From Chionis minor (Eukaryota > Chordata > Aves > Charadriiformes > Chionididae): a stretch of DNA of 64,000 nucleotides. The position numbers were made by a program, and so were the translations under genes. The number at the start of each line of letters is the position of its first letter. The first letter of the stretch is position 1. Under the pieces are notes generated by a model. The model did no database searches, was not told the origin of the DNA, and was given only the letters and a program-made list of their open reading frames with translations. The stretch spans positions 420,322 to 484,321 of the forward strand of contig VZSF01001417.1 in assembly GCA_013398295.1 (NCBI GenBank). The letters are read 5' to 3'. Shown piece by piece: positions 48,470 to 60,268 of the stretch.

Positions 48470-51399
48470 TTGGTGGTTTGTGGTGTGTTTTTTGGTTTTT
48501 TTCTCTTTGTTGTTGTTGTTATTTTGCTTTTTTAAACTTTAAAGCTTGCACCAGTGAAGGTTCCATAACTATTCAAGGGACTCGGTTCCAATCCTAGAAT
48601 ACCCTAAAAGCTTTTCCAGTGTATAATCACCTTCCAGTTAAAGTCCATCATTTCCATCTCCAGGCGACACGGAGAGCCCTTCTGAATGCAACACCCTTTT
48701 GTGGGCTTGAAGTTGTAAAATATGTTGAAGTTTTTTCTCCATTCTAAAAACTCTTCAAAGTAGTCTTTGAGAAAATGTGACTTTTGACAGTTCTTGACTG
48801 CATGTTTTATACAGAGGTAGACATTATTCCATCATACAAACCATTAATAAATGTTTTAAAGGTGTTAGATTGAGGCAGACCCTGAAAATACCTACTCAGT
48901 ATGGGGTTTGAATTTATTTACTGTTACTCACTTATCTTTTCTAATGTGGTTTTCCAGTGACTTGCATGCACCTCCCTTCCCCCAGCCCTCTGTCATTTCA
49001 TAAAAACATTTCCTACTGAGCGCCACTCTCTATAAGGCAAGCTGAAAAGCTGAGATACGTGTTTTTTCCATTATTCACAAGAATGGGTAGAATATACGTT
49101 GAAGAACATTAAATTTGCTCAATAGGTCTTGATCTTGGTTAATCTGGGCCATCTGTTGCTTATTATTTTACTGTCTTTTAAATATTTACAAATAGGCTGA
49201 GTCTTTTTTGTAGAGTTGAAGTTAGACTGACTTCTGTATGCTTCTGCAGCTCACTCTTTCCCATTTCTCAAACACACTGGCACAGGATTTTGGAACTTGC
49301 CTATTCTCTATCACTTCTCGGAATCACTCAGAGTTCTGGTGTTGTTGCAGCCAGTTAATTACTGGATACCCTGCAATGATGGTTTTTAATTACTTCAGTC
49401 TGATGAATATTTATCTAGATCTTGTTCTCTGTTTTGTCATTAATTCTCGCCCTGTTCTTACTCATAGTGCATTCTGTGTTGGGAAAGACAAAATGCAAAT
49501 AGGCTTTTCTGTGTGTCATCTCCGAGTGTCTCTACTGAGGACTTACTTATATCTGTCTCTAGTGATTCCTCTTGGTAAGGAAGTGGTTATGGGATGCTTG
49601 CTGTTCTCTTATGTGTCTTGTGCTAGTTGATACTCATTTTGTGCCTTGTTTTTTCTTTTGGAAGTTTCCAAATGCAACGAATGCTTCTTTTTACAAATAC
49701 TGGCAGTAAATGGTGTAATTTGAAAAGATTATGATTCTCCCAAATCTTTTGATGTTTCTGAGTAGAATCAGTATTAGTGGAGTTTATCTTAATGTGTTTT
49801 TCTTTTCTAAATGACAGTGGACTAAGGTCATGCTGGAAATCAGATTGCACTTTGACTTTGGTATGGTAGGTAGCCTTTAAATGTTTAAGTTGTGTATTCA
49901 ACATACAGTATTTTCTGCTGCCAGTAAAGCTCTTGGGATAATATTGAATCAGGCATAATGTGATATATGTCGTGTGACCTTACCACTTCTAAGCCCTTAC
50001 CCTTTGCTGTTTTATCTCCTTTTCATGAATTTAATGCCTTATATAAACCTGAAATCACCCTTTACTTAGACCTTGGCAAACAATGTTCTTTCATAAGGGC
50101 AAAGAACAAATCAGTGTTTGGCTCAAAGAACTGACAAGCAATATAATTCTGTAATTGGAGATTACTAGGAAAACTTATTTACTTAGAATACCATGTGTTC
50201 ACAGATCAAAAAACTAAAGAAAAAAAAAAGGCCATGCGCCACAAAGCACATGTGTGAAAAGAGTTACAGTTTTCTCCTGCTAATCATCTTACAGTTGTTC
50301 CAGTAAAAGGGACAATGTGTTCTGTGCAGAATGATGGTGCTCCTTTTGGAAAGACAAGCTAGTTGCAAAAGTTTAGGAGAAGAAAATAAGATCTGAGGGT
50401 TCCACATAAAAGAAGGGATGTAAAGCATTTCTCTTTTAAAAGTTAATATTGCGTGTATCAGCCAAAGTTAAAGTTACAGTAAGCTTCTGAGAATTTCCAG
50501 GTGAACACCAGGGCTCCTGTGAGAGTGAAGGGGTCTGCGCAGACAGGGAGATGATTACGTAGCTAGAATCAGTTTTGTTAATGAAGAAATGAGTTAGGTC
50601 TTTCAAAAAGAAAAATAAGTGATGAATTTCTAATCTATTAGGTATATAAAACTACGTTTTCAGCTAAAAGTATTCTGGAGACTTTTGTAAATAGGATAAC
50701 CTTGACTCTTTCACAGTGGTAGTGCAGCCCATGAGAGGGAGATGGGTACCTTCTCAAAATACTGTGCAGAAGACAACAATAAGTGTGTTTAATACATAAA
50801 GCTGCTGGAAGTGTTGTCATTTGCTTACACATACAATCTCACTTATATTGTACATTTAAAATGTTTTTCATTTGTGTTTATAGGAGAGGGTGGGTTGTAG
50901 GTATCCACTCCTTTGCATTTCTGACCCCAAGAGTGTAAACGTCTGGATAACTATCATTCCTTTTATTTAGGTATCAAGGTATACAGTAGGGTGCAGGGCC
51001 ACCCTACTAGTATTTACTGAATCTACCTGAAGAAATCATAATCTAGGAGGATCTGATACGTGGAAGATAAGGGGGAGGAACTCCATCGGTCTTTCAAAGG
51101 GAAATGAAGCCATGATAAGTTTGGTTGTCAGAGACTTGTTCTCATTCAGTTTTAATTACAGAAGAAAAGTCTGGGCTTTTGGGGAGCAGCAATTCAAAGG
51201 CTGCAATAAATAATAATTCCCCTTTTATGTAATCACGTTTACCCAAGTCACTATCCAAACCTGGTATTTACTATCTATTAAAAAGTCTAAGTATATGCCA
51301 CTGATTTAAAACTCAGAATTTTGTGTTTCGTAGGATCAGCAGAGAATACGTGATCCTAAAGGATGTAGAGTTTTGATGAGTACTTGGGGTCGGAGGGTG

Positions 51400-52480
51400 G
51401 GTTGTGGAATTTGTTTGCAATCAACCCCAGCAGTACAGCTCTAGTGTTGAGCTCCAGCTGGACTTAGTGCTACTGATCACAGTCCTGGAGCCCAATAGTT
51501 CAGCCAATTTTCAGTCCACCTACTTATTTAGTCCATATTTCATCAGTTTCTCTATAAGGGTGTCACAGGAAACGGTGATAAACAGCATCCGTTGCTTTCC
51601 ATTCATCCACTAACCCATGTATCTCATCATAGAAAGTTGTCTTATAGGTCAGGTAGAAGTTTTTCCCCCTTCAGAAATCCATGCTGATGACTCCCAGTTT
51701 TTGTCTTGTACTTAACATATTTGGCAGTGGTTTTCAGGATTATTTGCTCCACCACCTTCTTGGGCATTAAGATGAAGCTGACCAGCCTGTAGGTCTCCAG
51801 GTGTTCCTCCTTGAAGACAGGAGTGATGTTTGCTCCCTTCCAGTCCTCAGGAAGCTCCCCTGATCATCACAGTCTTTCAAAGATAACTGAGAGTGGCCTT
51901 GAGGTGAAGTTGACTGGCTCACTCGACACTCATGGGAGCATCCCATTAAGATCTGCGTATGCATCCTGTGGATTTGCATATGCCCAATTTGTTTACGTGT
52001 TGTACCTGATCGTCCTCTACTACGGGTAAGGTTTTGCTGCCCCAGGCTTTTCCGCCGGTCTCTGGGGCCTGGTGTTGCTGATGGCAGTAAAAACTGAGAT
52101 GAAGACAGCACTGATTACTTGGGTCTTTTCTGTGTTCCTTGTCATCACGTCCCCTGCCCTATACAGCAGCAGGTGACCATTTTCCCCAGTCTTTCTTTTG
52201 CTGCTAATACAGCTGTAATATCCCATTGTGTTGACTATCACATCTGTTGCCGGATTCAAGTCCAGCTGGGCTCTGGCTTTCCGAAGCCTGTCCGTGCATG
52301 CTCAGACAGTGTCAATAGTATTCCTCCCATGTCACCTGTGCCTGTTTATATCTCTCCTAAGTTTTCGTTTTATGTGTGACTTGAGTTAGTTCATCCATGT
52401 AGCCTCCTGTGGGCCTTGCTTGACTTCCTGAGTATGGGGCCAGACTGCTCTTGTGCTTGGAGGAGGTGATCGGTTTATTC
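51400..52480 (-). mobile_element. Degenerate CR1 LINE, reverse-transcriptase region, minus strand
   Basis: The + strand carries the antisense of the CR1 pol region in the usual order: AACGGTGATAAACAGC, CTTTCCATTCATCCACTAA, GCTGACCAGCCTGTAGG, CTCCTTGAAGACAGGAGTGA, TTCCAGTCCTCAGGAAGCTC, GGTCTCTGGGGCCTG, CCAGCTGGGCTCTGGCTTTC and CTTGGAGGAGGTGATC. The coding frame is broken by stops and shifts and the 3' end is missing here. Boundaries are approximate. Confidence 0.8.
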
Positions 52481-53089
52481 CAGAGGGGTGGCACAAGCAG
52501 AGCTGCTAGTAGTTGTGTGTGGAATGGGAAGTTTCTCAATAGTGCTGTCGGTCATACGTGGGACAGGGTAAAATGCATCTTGCTGTCTTGGTTGTACTAG
52601 AGCTATAGCACAAAAACCTCACTGCAGAAACTGATATTTTGCCACAACAAAAAGAAAGTACCTCTAAGCTGAAAAAAGGAGAAAGTCTGTAAATTCTTTA
52701 CGGTGTCGATCACACCTGTATCAGGATTCAGACCACATTGCCATCCAAAATGAGATCTAAACAGCTCTGAGTAACAGCTTATTAAATGCCAGGTAATTCT
52801 TTACGTAATTTTAATAGAAAAAAAAAGTGTATATGCTTTACTTAAGGTGGCTAATAGAGGTGGTTTCATATAATGAAAGGTAGATCCATTGCAGCTAAAT
52901 GCTTTTAAGTGATAGTCTGTAAAGTCAGAATTCCAAATAAATCTTTTACTCCTTCCTGTTCTCTCATGCAAGTTCTTTCTGTTGGAATATGGGACTGTGT
53001 ATGGTATGTGTGGTTTTATTTTACATAATTTTCAGTTTCTTTCAGAAAATACTTACTTTAAACATGTTACCGTGTTTTCTCTGTTTCAG

Positions 53090-53178
53090 ACTTGCCACCT
53101 GCTCCTTCTACATCAAGGACAGGCTTTGCAGAAGTTTCTGTTAGGGAGCGAATGAGAGAGAAACTAAAAGCAGCAAGG
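53090..53178 (+). CDS. CC2D2A: CC2D2A coding exon 2
   Basis: Acceptor TTTCAG, donor GTGAGA; 89 nt, entering in phase 1 and leaving in phase 0. It encodes residues 15-44 of the predicted protein, [19 protein letters not shown] followed by [10 protein letters not shown]. It aligns directly with mammalian CC2D2A at the conserved [16 protein letters not shown] segment. The exon is basic and probably helical at its end. Confidence 0.93.
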
Positions 53179-53689
53179 GTGAGAATCCTTTAGAAGTCCT
53201 GTTTGGTTAACTTTAGTCTTATAAGTACCACCCACTTCATTTTGCTTGCTTAGTGCTAAGTGAGTCTGTATTGAGATACCTGGTTTTTTATTTCTAATGC
53301 CGAAATAATGTTCATCAGTACAGTTATTTTCCAGTGTATTTCTATTGCTCTATTTTTTCCCCAAGTTTATATTTAATTTGTTTGTAATAATATAAAAGTT
53401 GACATTTTATAATTCAAATGATACAATCATTACAAAAATCCTTTTATGCTTTTGTCAAAAAATTTTTTATACTATTTCGAAATCAATGGATTTCCTTGTA
53501 AGTTTAATCTGCAGTTTAATAAGGGGTATTAGCACCTAGGTCTGTAAAATCACTTAAGCTGATTGTATAGTTAAAAGATTCTGTCCCCAGCACAAACAGG
53601 TCTAAGTTGCTGAGTTCCTGGGAATTACTGTAGCTTTGGTCTTACTATATTTCTGTTATAGCTAAGGTGGGGTTTTTTTGTTTGCTTAG

Positions 53690-53791
53690 TCAAAAGCAGA
53701 AAGTACTTTATCGCAAGAAGACACGAGTCCACGACCCAGGCGCTTAAAAAGCATCAGAGAAAGGAAAACAGAAGTGGGGCTGGATAAAGGG
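53690..53791 (+). CDS. CC2D2A: CC2D2A coding exon 3
   Basis: 102 nt, 34 codons, both ends phase 0; acceptor GCTTAG, donor GTAAGA. It encodes SKAESTLSQEDTSPRPRRLK and a basic tail, aligning with the SKAES..TPRPRRLRS part of mammalian CC2D2A. The region is low-complexity, basic and probably disordered. Skipping it would preserve the frame. Confidence 0.92.
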
Positions 53792-55658
53792 GTAAGAAGG
53801 TGCATTGGGTCTTGCTGTTCTCATAACAAGAAAGTGAATGTGCAACATGAAGCAAATCTAAGACTATACATAGTCTTGAAAATCAATTTGATTTATTTTA
53901 ATGGGATCAAAATTACACTATTGTTTGAATTAGTAACTAGGAAGGAACCATTCTGATTATTGCTTTTAATGTACCTATTTAACAGTAATCATTTGCTTTC
54001 ATTATAGTAGTGCCATCATGTGCAAGTTCCGTCACTTACAGGTTCATGACTTCTATTGCTTAAGATGCATTGAAGTATTTAAAAGTTACTGTAACAGAAA
54101 GGACTGCTGTATTACAGCTTTATATCAATTTGCGCAGTGTAATTGCTACAGGCTGGATATTAACTTTATGTTATCACACTGTGTTGTATTTCCTTGTTTA
54201 TTTCCTTGTTTGTATTTCAGGGTTTTTTTAGTATAAGCATGTCCTTTGTTAGAAAATGAATTTTGTATTAAGAAAATAACAAAGGCTATGCCTGTGCAGA
54301 ACTTGCACCCAGATGTTCTTCAGAATTCACGAAGAGATTGCTTGCCTGTAGAAAAAGTGTTCCAAGGAATGTGTATGCCCAGGAAATAACAGCATGTAGC
54401 AGTAACGTTTTTATCTGGGATTCCAAACATTATGAATTAGCCTGGCTAAATTGCTTGTCTAGGGGAGAATTACCTAGTCACATAGGTTGTGGGGAAGGTT
54501 TTTGGCAGTGTTTTCTTACAAAAAGCAATTGTCATAACTTTCAGTTAAGTAGTGTTGTTTTAATAAGTTTGCATTAGGAAAATGTGGAATTGATACCCTT
54601 ATTAAAGTTGTTTACTAATTTTATACAAAGCATGTCCGAAACCCTCCACGTTTTGGGTTTCCTGTACTTATTTACACACATAGGAAGTCCTGTTTTGTGG
54701 GTAAAAAAGTGGCCATCAAGTTGCCAGGGTTTGAGATTTTCTTTCTGTTGTTATTATTTTGAAGTTTAGGTTGAGTAAGTGTAAACTTGAGAGATGTCTT
54801 ACTTTAATCTTAGTATTCAGGCCACAAGGAGGAAAAACAGATAGAATGTTAGATGTGCTATGTTGGCTGGGCCCGATGAAAGTGACCCAGGAGCTCTCGA
54901 GTGAACTTGCTGAAGCAGCCTCAGAACCAGCAATACTTACAGTGATCTGTGTGTAGGGACAGATAAGGCTTCAGAAAACTGGAACTGGACAACCATGCTA
55001 CCTCCTTTCTTGAAAAGGCAGAGGAGTATCATCCATGAAGTTTTAGAGTAGCCTAGCAATAATTGTTTGAGAGAGAACAAGACACATAATGGAGCTTGTA
55101 TTTAAGCACCCAAGCAACGGACACCACCTTTTTTTGAATAATACCAAACAGATTTTTCCTGATTGCCGCAGGGGCTATAGAGAAGCTGGCCTTAGCTCCT
55201 TGATTCTCTTCCCTGGTCAGCGCTGTCTCTCAGCAGCGCCCTTGCCGCTGCTGCCTGGCTTGTGCTGGCTGTCAACATTTTATTTGGAGGCGGGATGATT
55301 TCACATTGCTGCCCCATTTCTCCCCCTGGCGGAGATTAGCATGTGTTTGCTTGTGTTCGGGAGTGCAGAAACTGTGATCTTGCCAGCAGTGAAGAAAGTA
55401 AAATAACGATTACGCAGTGAACTATTTCTTGATACTCTGCAGTCTATTTCTTGATGTGAAGAAGAAAGTAGTTAAGTAATAAATAGGTTTACCCTTTTAA
55501 AATAAATATAAAATCAGTATAATTGTTACCACAGTGACTGTATTTCTTTTTTTTTTCCCTTGTGAGAATGCCATATCTTATCTCTGTATTCAGCTTTTTG
55601 TCTTTTTTTAATGGATCAGTAAATGTATGTTATAACTTGTGTATGTATTTGTATGCAG

Positions 55659-55760
55659 TCTGATAATGATAAATTTAGGAAGATGCAAGAGGATGAATCC
55701 CGCTTACCATCAAAACTAAAGTTTCGTGATTCTGTCAAAAAGCTTAAGCAAAAGTCAACA
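55659..55760 (+). CDS. CC2D2A: CC2D2A coding exon 4
   Basis: 102 nt, phase 0 at both ends; acceptor TATGCAG, donor GTAAGT. It encodes residues 79-112, including LPSKLKFRDSVKKLKQK, which aligns with the weaker RVKFHDSARKIKPK segment of the mammalian protein. It is lysine-rich and has exactly the same length as exon 3. Confidence 0.9.
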
Positions 55761-56545
55761 GTAAGTATCAATTCTTTCATTTCATTAAGTGATGTTAGTT
55801 TCATTTAAACTTTATATGGCTTCATGATTCTGTCTGAAGAAGCAGACAGAATTCAGTCTTAAGCACTGGAGAGGGATTTATTTATATAAAAATTCACAAA
55901 CAGTATATACCAACAATTGAAGTATAGAAGGGGAACCTTCATCAAATAGAAGAATGGCTTTGGGTCATTTGATTTTTTAAAAACAAACAAACAGTCCATC
56001 TGGACACAATTCCTGGAGCTTGGAGGAAAAATGTTTCTTGGCAGTTAAAGCAATTTATGGATTACTGTATTGATACAATATTAGTCACAAAATGCTACTG
56101 TTAATTCTTTTATTAAAGGATTCAGCCTAACACTGAAGGGACCTGGGTCCTTCAGAGGCAAAATGCCATTAGAAATTTGTCTTCATGTCATTCACTTGGG
56201 TATCTGCATTATGGCCAGAATTTAAACTTTGGCATTTCTCATTCACAAATTGTTTATTTTTAAAACAATAAGCTGGTTGAAATTAAACACCGGAAGGTTT
56301 TCTTTAATAAAACATTGCAAGAAGTATTTAATGAAGTAACAGTATAGCAATACAGAAAGTTTTTCATGTATCACTTAAAAATTTCAGTCAGCTTCAGCGT
56401 TTGGGTGAGTGCTCTTTGAGATAAAATAATTATCCTGTGTCAAGTGTTTATACGTGCTGCTATTGCTATTATTAATGGAAAGATATCTTCACTTGCCCTA
56501 AATTTCTTATAAACGTCATATTAAAGTATCTTTATCTTTTCTCAG

Positions 56546-56722
56546 TTCCAGAATGATTTTCCTTCTGCCGAAGAAGCATATAATTTCTTTACCTTCAATT
56601 TTGATCCTCAACCAGAGAGTGTAAAGGCTGGAGCCAGGAAAAGGAATGAATTAAATGAAGAAGAGGAGGCAGAAGAACAATGTGTAGAAACCCATGAGGA
56701 TGAACAAGAGGAGGATGAAACG
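56546..56722 (+). CDS. CC2D2A: CC2D2A coding exon 5 (acidic)
   Basis: 177 nt, 59 codons, phase 0 at both ends; acceptor TTCTCAG, donor GTATGA. It opens with the strongly conserved [17 protein letters not shown] motif and then enters a glutamate-rich stretch ([12 protein letters not shown]) ending QEEDET. The acidic stretch differs in detail from mammals but lies at the same position. Confidence 0.95.
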
Positions 56723-56897
56723 GTATGAGCTGCAGAATAAATGTTCATATTTTTATTCAGACTTCTTGAAGTAATTTTAATCATCTAATATGAAATGACA
56801 ACTTTTGTTTCCTTAAAAATTCTGAAAGTATACTTTCTGAAGATCTCCATTTTAAGCCATAGATAAACTAACGGAGATGTTTGCACTTGAACTATAG

Positions 56898-57051
56898 GAT
56901 GAAGACGCATGCCTAGTTAAAGATGATGATTTGTTCATTATAGGGCAGACAGCTGAAGATTTGGTAGTAATGAAACCTGCTCATTGTGAAATCTACTCCG
57001 AGCAACTGAAAAAGGAAAAAGAATTTCTCTTCATTCCCAGCATGCTAGCGG
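56898..57051 (+). CDS. CC2D2A: CC2D2A coding exon 6
   Basis: 154 nt, phase 0 in and phase 1 out; donor GTATGA. The acceptor (TTGAACTATAG) has a poor polypyrimidine tract and the preceding intron is only 175 bp, so recognition probably depends on intron definition. It encodes residues 172-222, acidic DEDACLVKDDD followed by TAEDLVVMKPAHCE and KEKEFLFIPS, matching the mammalian ..DDFVAVRPADYE..MLFIPS segment. Confidence 0.92.
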
Positions 57052-58461
57052 GTATGAATATGATGCTTACCCATTTTGTTCCTGGATTTTGCATAATGTG
57101 GCACCCTTTGATCTACTGAAGAGAAAAAAAAATGCATCGGACTATCTCTGGCAGTGGAGAGATATTTAATTGCATTTCTCTGACACTGATCATCCGGTCA
57201 AGTCTGAAAAGGTCTGACAAAATGGATTAACTAGGGACATGCACACCTCAGCAGGTCACCAGCTGATACGCTAGCCAGTGAACTCGGGGCACATGAGCTG
57301 GTCTGGCGTAATTAGTGCTGTCTATAGCGAATACAAGCTGACCGGCCCCTTTTTCACTGGGCTTTAGCTATTACATTATTGAACATATGCAACAGGTCAC
57401 TGGGTATGCACATTTAGGTACTAAGAGTGGCTCATGCACTGTACATTGTAACGTCCACTATTTCTTCACTTGGCCTGTAGTTTTTTACATGGGGCAAGTT
57501 TGTTAAGACTCACGTAAGTAACATAAGGATTTTTGTAATTCAAGAGTCCCTTTTCCCAAAATCTGATTTTGTGAATTGGAAATAGTCAACATTGATCATG
57601 TCTCTGATCTTTTTGCCTTATTCCCATAGAACTGCAAAGTCTAAAAAAAAAATTGCTTTATAATATCACTTGCTATTTAATATTTGAAGTGGAAGAAACA
57701 GAAATGAGTGTCTCGGTAGTCTGTACCAGAATGGTATCAGCATAGTTTGCAATGCAATGTCAAAATATTTGACATTGGGTGCCTCTGTTTTTTTGTGTCT
57801 TGTACCTTAGTTCTGACTGCTTCCAGTGTGGTCCACTGTGTTCTGATTTAGGGGAAAACTCTTATTGTAACCCTCAGTATATTCTCTCCATGTTTTGCAA
57901 TTCCTCCTTGAAAAATCCTGAACCCGAACACACCAATGAGATAATCCTGCAGGCAGGCTTTAAAGAATTTCGCTTACTGTTACAGGGCTAATGTGACTTC
58001 TCATGCATGTTCTGTGTTTTGTACAAGAGTAGCTTAAGCAAACTAGTAATAGTAGTTCAGATTGATCCTAGTTAAAGTTTTACTTTGTCTGGGAGGCTTA
58101 GAAATGTTTGTCTAGGCAGTTGTTGCTGCTAATGGGTTTTTACACTGTTTTGCAAGCAACCATTAAAACTAAACTTCACTAGGTTATTTGAATTATTTTT
58201 TGGTGAATAAATGTTTAATTATCTGTTTCAAAGACTTGTGACACTTTTACGATAGATTTAAACTGTGGATCTGTCCTGATTAAGAAAAGGACCTGTTTTG
58301 GTTATATATTTATTTCTTTTTTCCTAGTTAGGAAAATATTTCTGACAGTATGCTTAATATGCAGGCCCAGTTTAAGAATGGCATAGGCTTTTAGAGAGTT
58401 AATAAACTAGAACTACAGTTATTAGATACTTTACATGCTTTTCCATTTAATTTCTCTCTAG

Positions 58462-58598
58462 TGCCCACTTCTGAGAAGATGCCTGGAAATATGCAGCCTA
58501 GGTACCTTGAGGATGAGGGTCTTTACACAGGAGAAAGGCCCTTCGTATCACAGTCTAATCAAAATATATTAGAAAACAGAATACTCAGACAGGAGCAA
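58462..58598 (+). CDS. CC2D2A: CC2D2A coding exon 7
   Basis: 137 nt, completing the split Val codon and leaving in phase 0; acceptor TCTCTAG, donor GTAAGT. It encodes [20 protein letters not shown], then LYTGERPF and the [14 protein letters not shown] helix. It is highly similar to the mammalian [23 protein letters not shown] segment. Confidence 0.95.
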
Positions 58599-59816
58599 GT
58601 AAGTTGCCACTACCTTCTTAGCTGTCTTTTAAAAATCCTTTATTTATCAGTATTTTATTTTGTTATAGTTAAATAGGTAGATGGTCATGGTAAGATGGGG
58701 CTTTAATCTTTAAAATGTTTAGCAGTATCAGGTGTTGGGAAATGTGGATCCTTGTAGGAGCTTGTTTGAGTGTATCCCAAGAGTCAGAGCACCAAACTGG
58801 GTCTTGGAAAACTGGTATCTTTTCCTGTCTCTGCTCATAGCCTAATGGGGAACAAATCACTTCACTTGTCTGTGCTGGAGTTTAGTTGCTGCTATGATAG
58901 CGTTAATTATAATTTACTCTTTTTATAAAATGCTCTGAGACCTAGTGGTATGTCTAAAGACTCACGCAAGAGCTGTTGTTACTGTTTACTAGAAGATCAT
59001 AGCAAAAGGAAGCAGTATGGAATGCCTGTTTCCTGTGTCCACTGAAGATACGATGAAGTGATAGACTCGTAGAAATTTACTGATCGGACTGTAAGGGTAA
59101 TTAAATACTGGTATAGAATATCTGGAGGGGTTTTAAAAATAATTTTAGATTTTTAAGAATGGCTTATGGAAACACCCGTGAAGGTGGCTCGGATATATTT
59201 TATCCTGCTATATGATTCTCCTATACACAGTAAGGTGCGTATAGTTTATATTTAAGCTGCCATACATCAGTCGCCCTTTATATTTTATTATGATTCTATG
59301 GATTCTTTGTGGGCTAGCAGAGGTGTTTTTGTGAACCAGATTGGGAATATGGGGATCTGAAATTTTTAACTGGCCAGCTTCAACCTGGTTAGTTTTTTGG
59401 TTTGCTTCACTGTGTTACCGCATCAGTGTTTGATTCTAGGGTGAGCTTAAACCACGTGTGGGAATAAGAGGGCAGCCCAGCATCTTTCAGCACTGGTTTA
59501 AGCTATTCTTGAATCCAGGTCATGCGAGCAAAGGGATGAAGTAGGACAATGTTTAACATATGAAGCCATGGATTGCAATTGGTGTGTGAGGTACTTACCT
59601 CACCTGCTTTCATAGATACTGTTTAATTAGTGCAGTTTGTGGACTAGGAAGAGTGGAGAGAGCCTTTGATAAGTGATCTCTCTGAGCTGCCATTTAGCTC
59701 TTTAATTCTTTGCTTTATGACTTTTACAATCCAATTTGAAGATGTGGGTGGCAGTCTTGTGTAAAACATTACAATTCTTTCAGTTTTAGTGATTTAAGAA
59801 AACATAACACTTAAAT

Positions 59817-59850
59817 GTTGTGATGTAAGTAATGTTGTGATGTAAGTAAT
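59817..59850 (+). repeat. 17-bp tandem duplication in CC2D2A intron 7
   Basis: GTTGTGATGTAAGTAAT occurs twice, exactly and head to tail (59817-59833 and 59834-59850), followed by a T-run. Each copy includes a GTAAGT donor-like hexamer, but no exon abuts it. Confidence 0.9.
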
Positions 59851-60136
59851 TTTTTTTTTTCTTTCAAATCCGTAAGACTGAATGCTGAAGGAAAAACATC
59901 AGTGTATTTAAAGTTTGAGCAAGCTCTTGATTTTGATTTCAAAACTTATATCTGAAGATTTCATTTTGGTGTCTTAAGAAAAGTTTTGGGTAATGGAGTC
60001 ACAAACAATTCATAGTCACCTTTTCTTCTGTTTTTCTTTCTTTCACCTTTCTTTCTGCTTTTCGTAAGAATTATAATTTTGCAAATTGTTTTTATATAAA
60101 GCAAGGAACAATATAAAATTATGTTTTTATTTGTAG

Positions 60137-60268
60137 GGGAAAGAGTGGTTTGGTGACGATGGCAAAATCTTAGCATTGCCTAATCCAATTAAACAGTCTT
60201 CTACTAGGCCTCCAATATTCTCATTGGAAGAAGGCATTGCACCAGAACTTGAAACAGTGTATAGAAAG
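60137..60268 (+). CDS. CC2D2A: CC2D2A coding exon 8
   Basis: 132 nt, 44 codons, phase 0 at both ends; acceptor TTTGTAG, donor GTAGGC. It encodes GKEWFGDDGKILALPNPIKQ, then RPPIFSLEEGIAPELETVYRK, matching the conserved RWFGDDGRILALPNPIK block. Confidence 0.95.

Larger units (their letters stand above)
45430..53089 (+). other. CC2D2A: CC2D2A intron 1
   Basis: A phase-1 intron of 7,660 bp, from GTGAGT to CTGTTTCAG. It contains a G-rich tract (48431-48469) and a minus-strand CR1 fragment (about 51400-52480). I looked for exons encoding a mammal-like N-terminus and found none by eye. Confidence 0.75.

Noticed and set aside
51767..52259. Open frames of 114 and 79 aa on the minus strand in CC2D2A intron 1
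   Set aside because: They are remnants of the CR1 reverse-transcriptase region, broken by shifts; they are neither host exons nor an active element.
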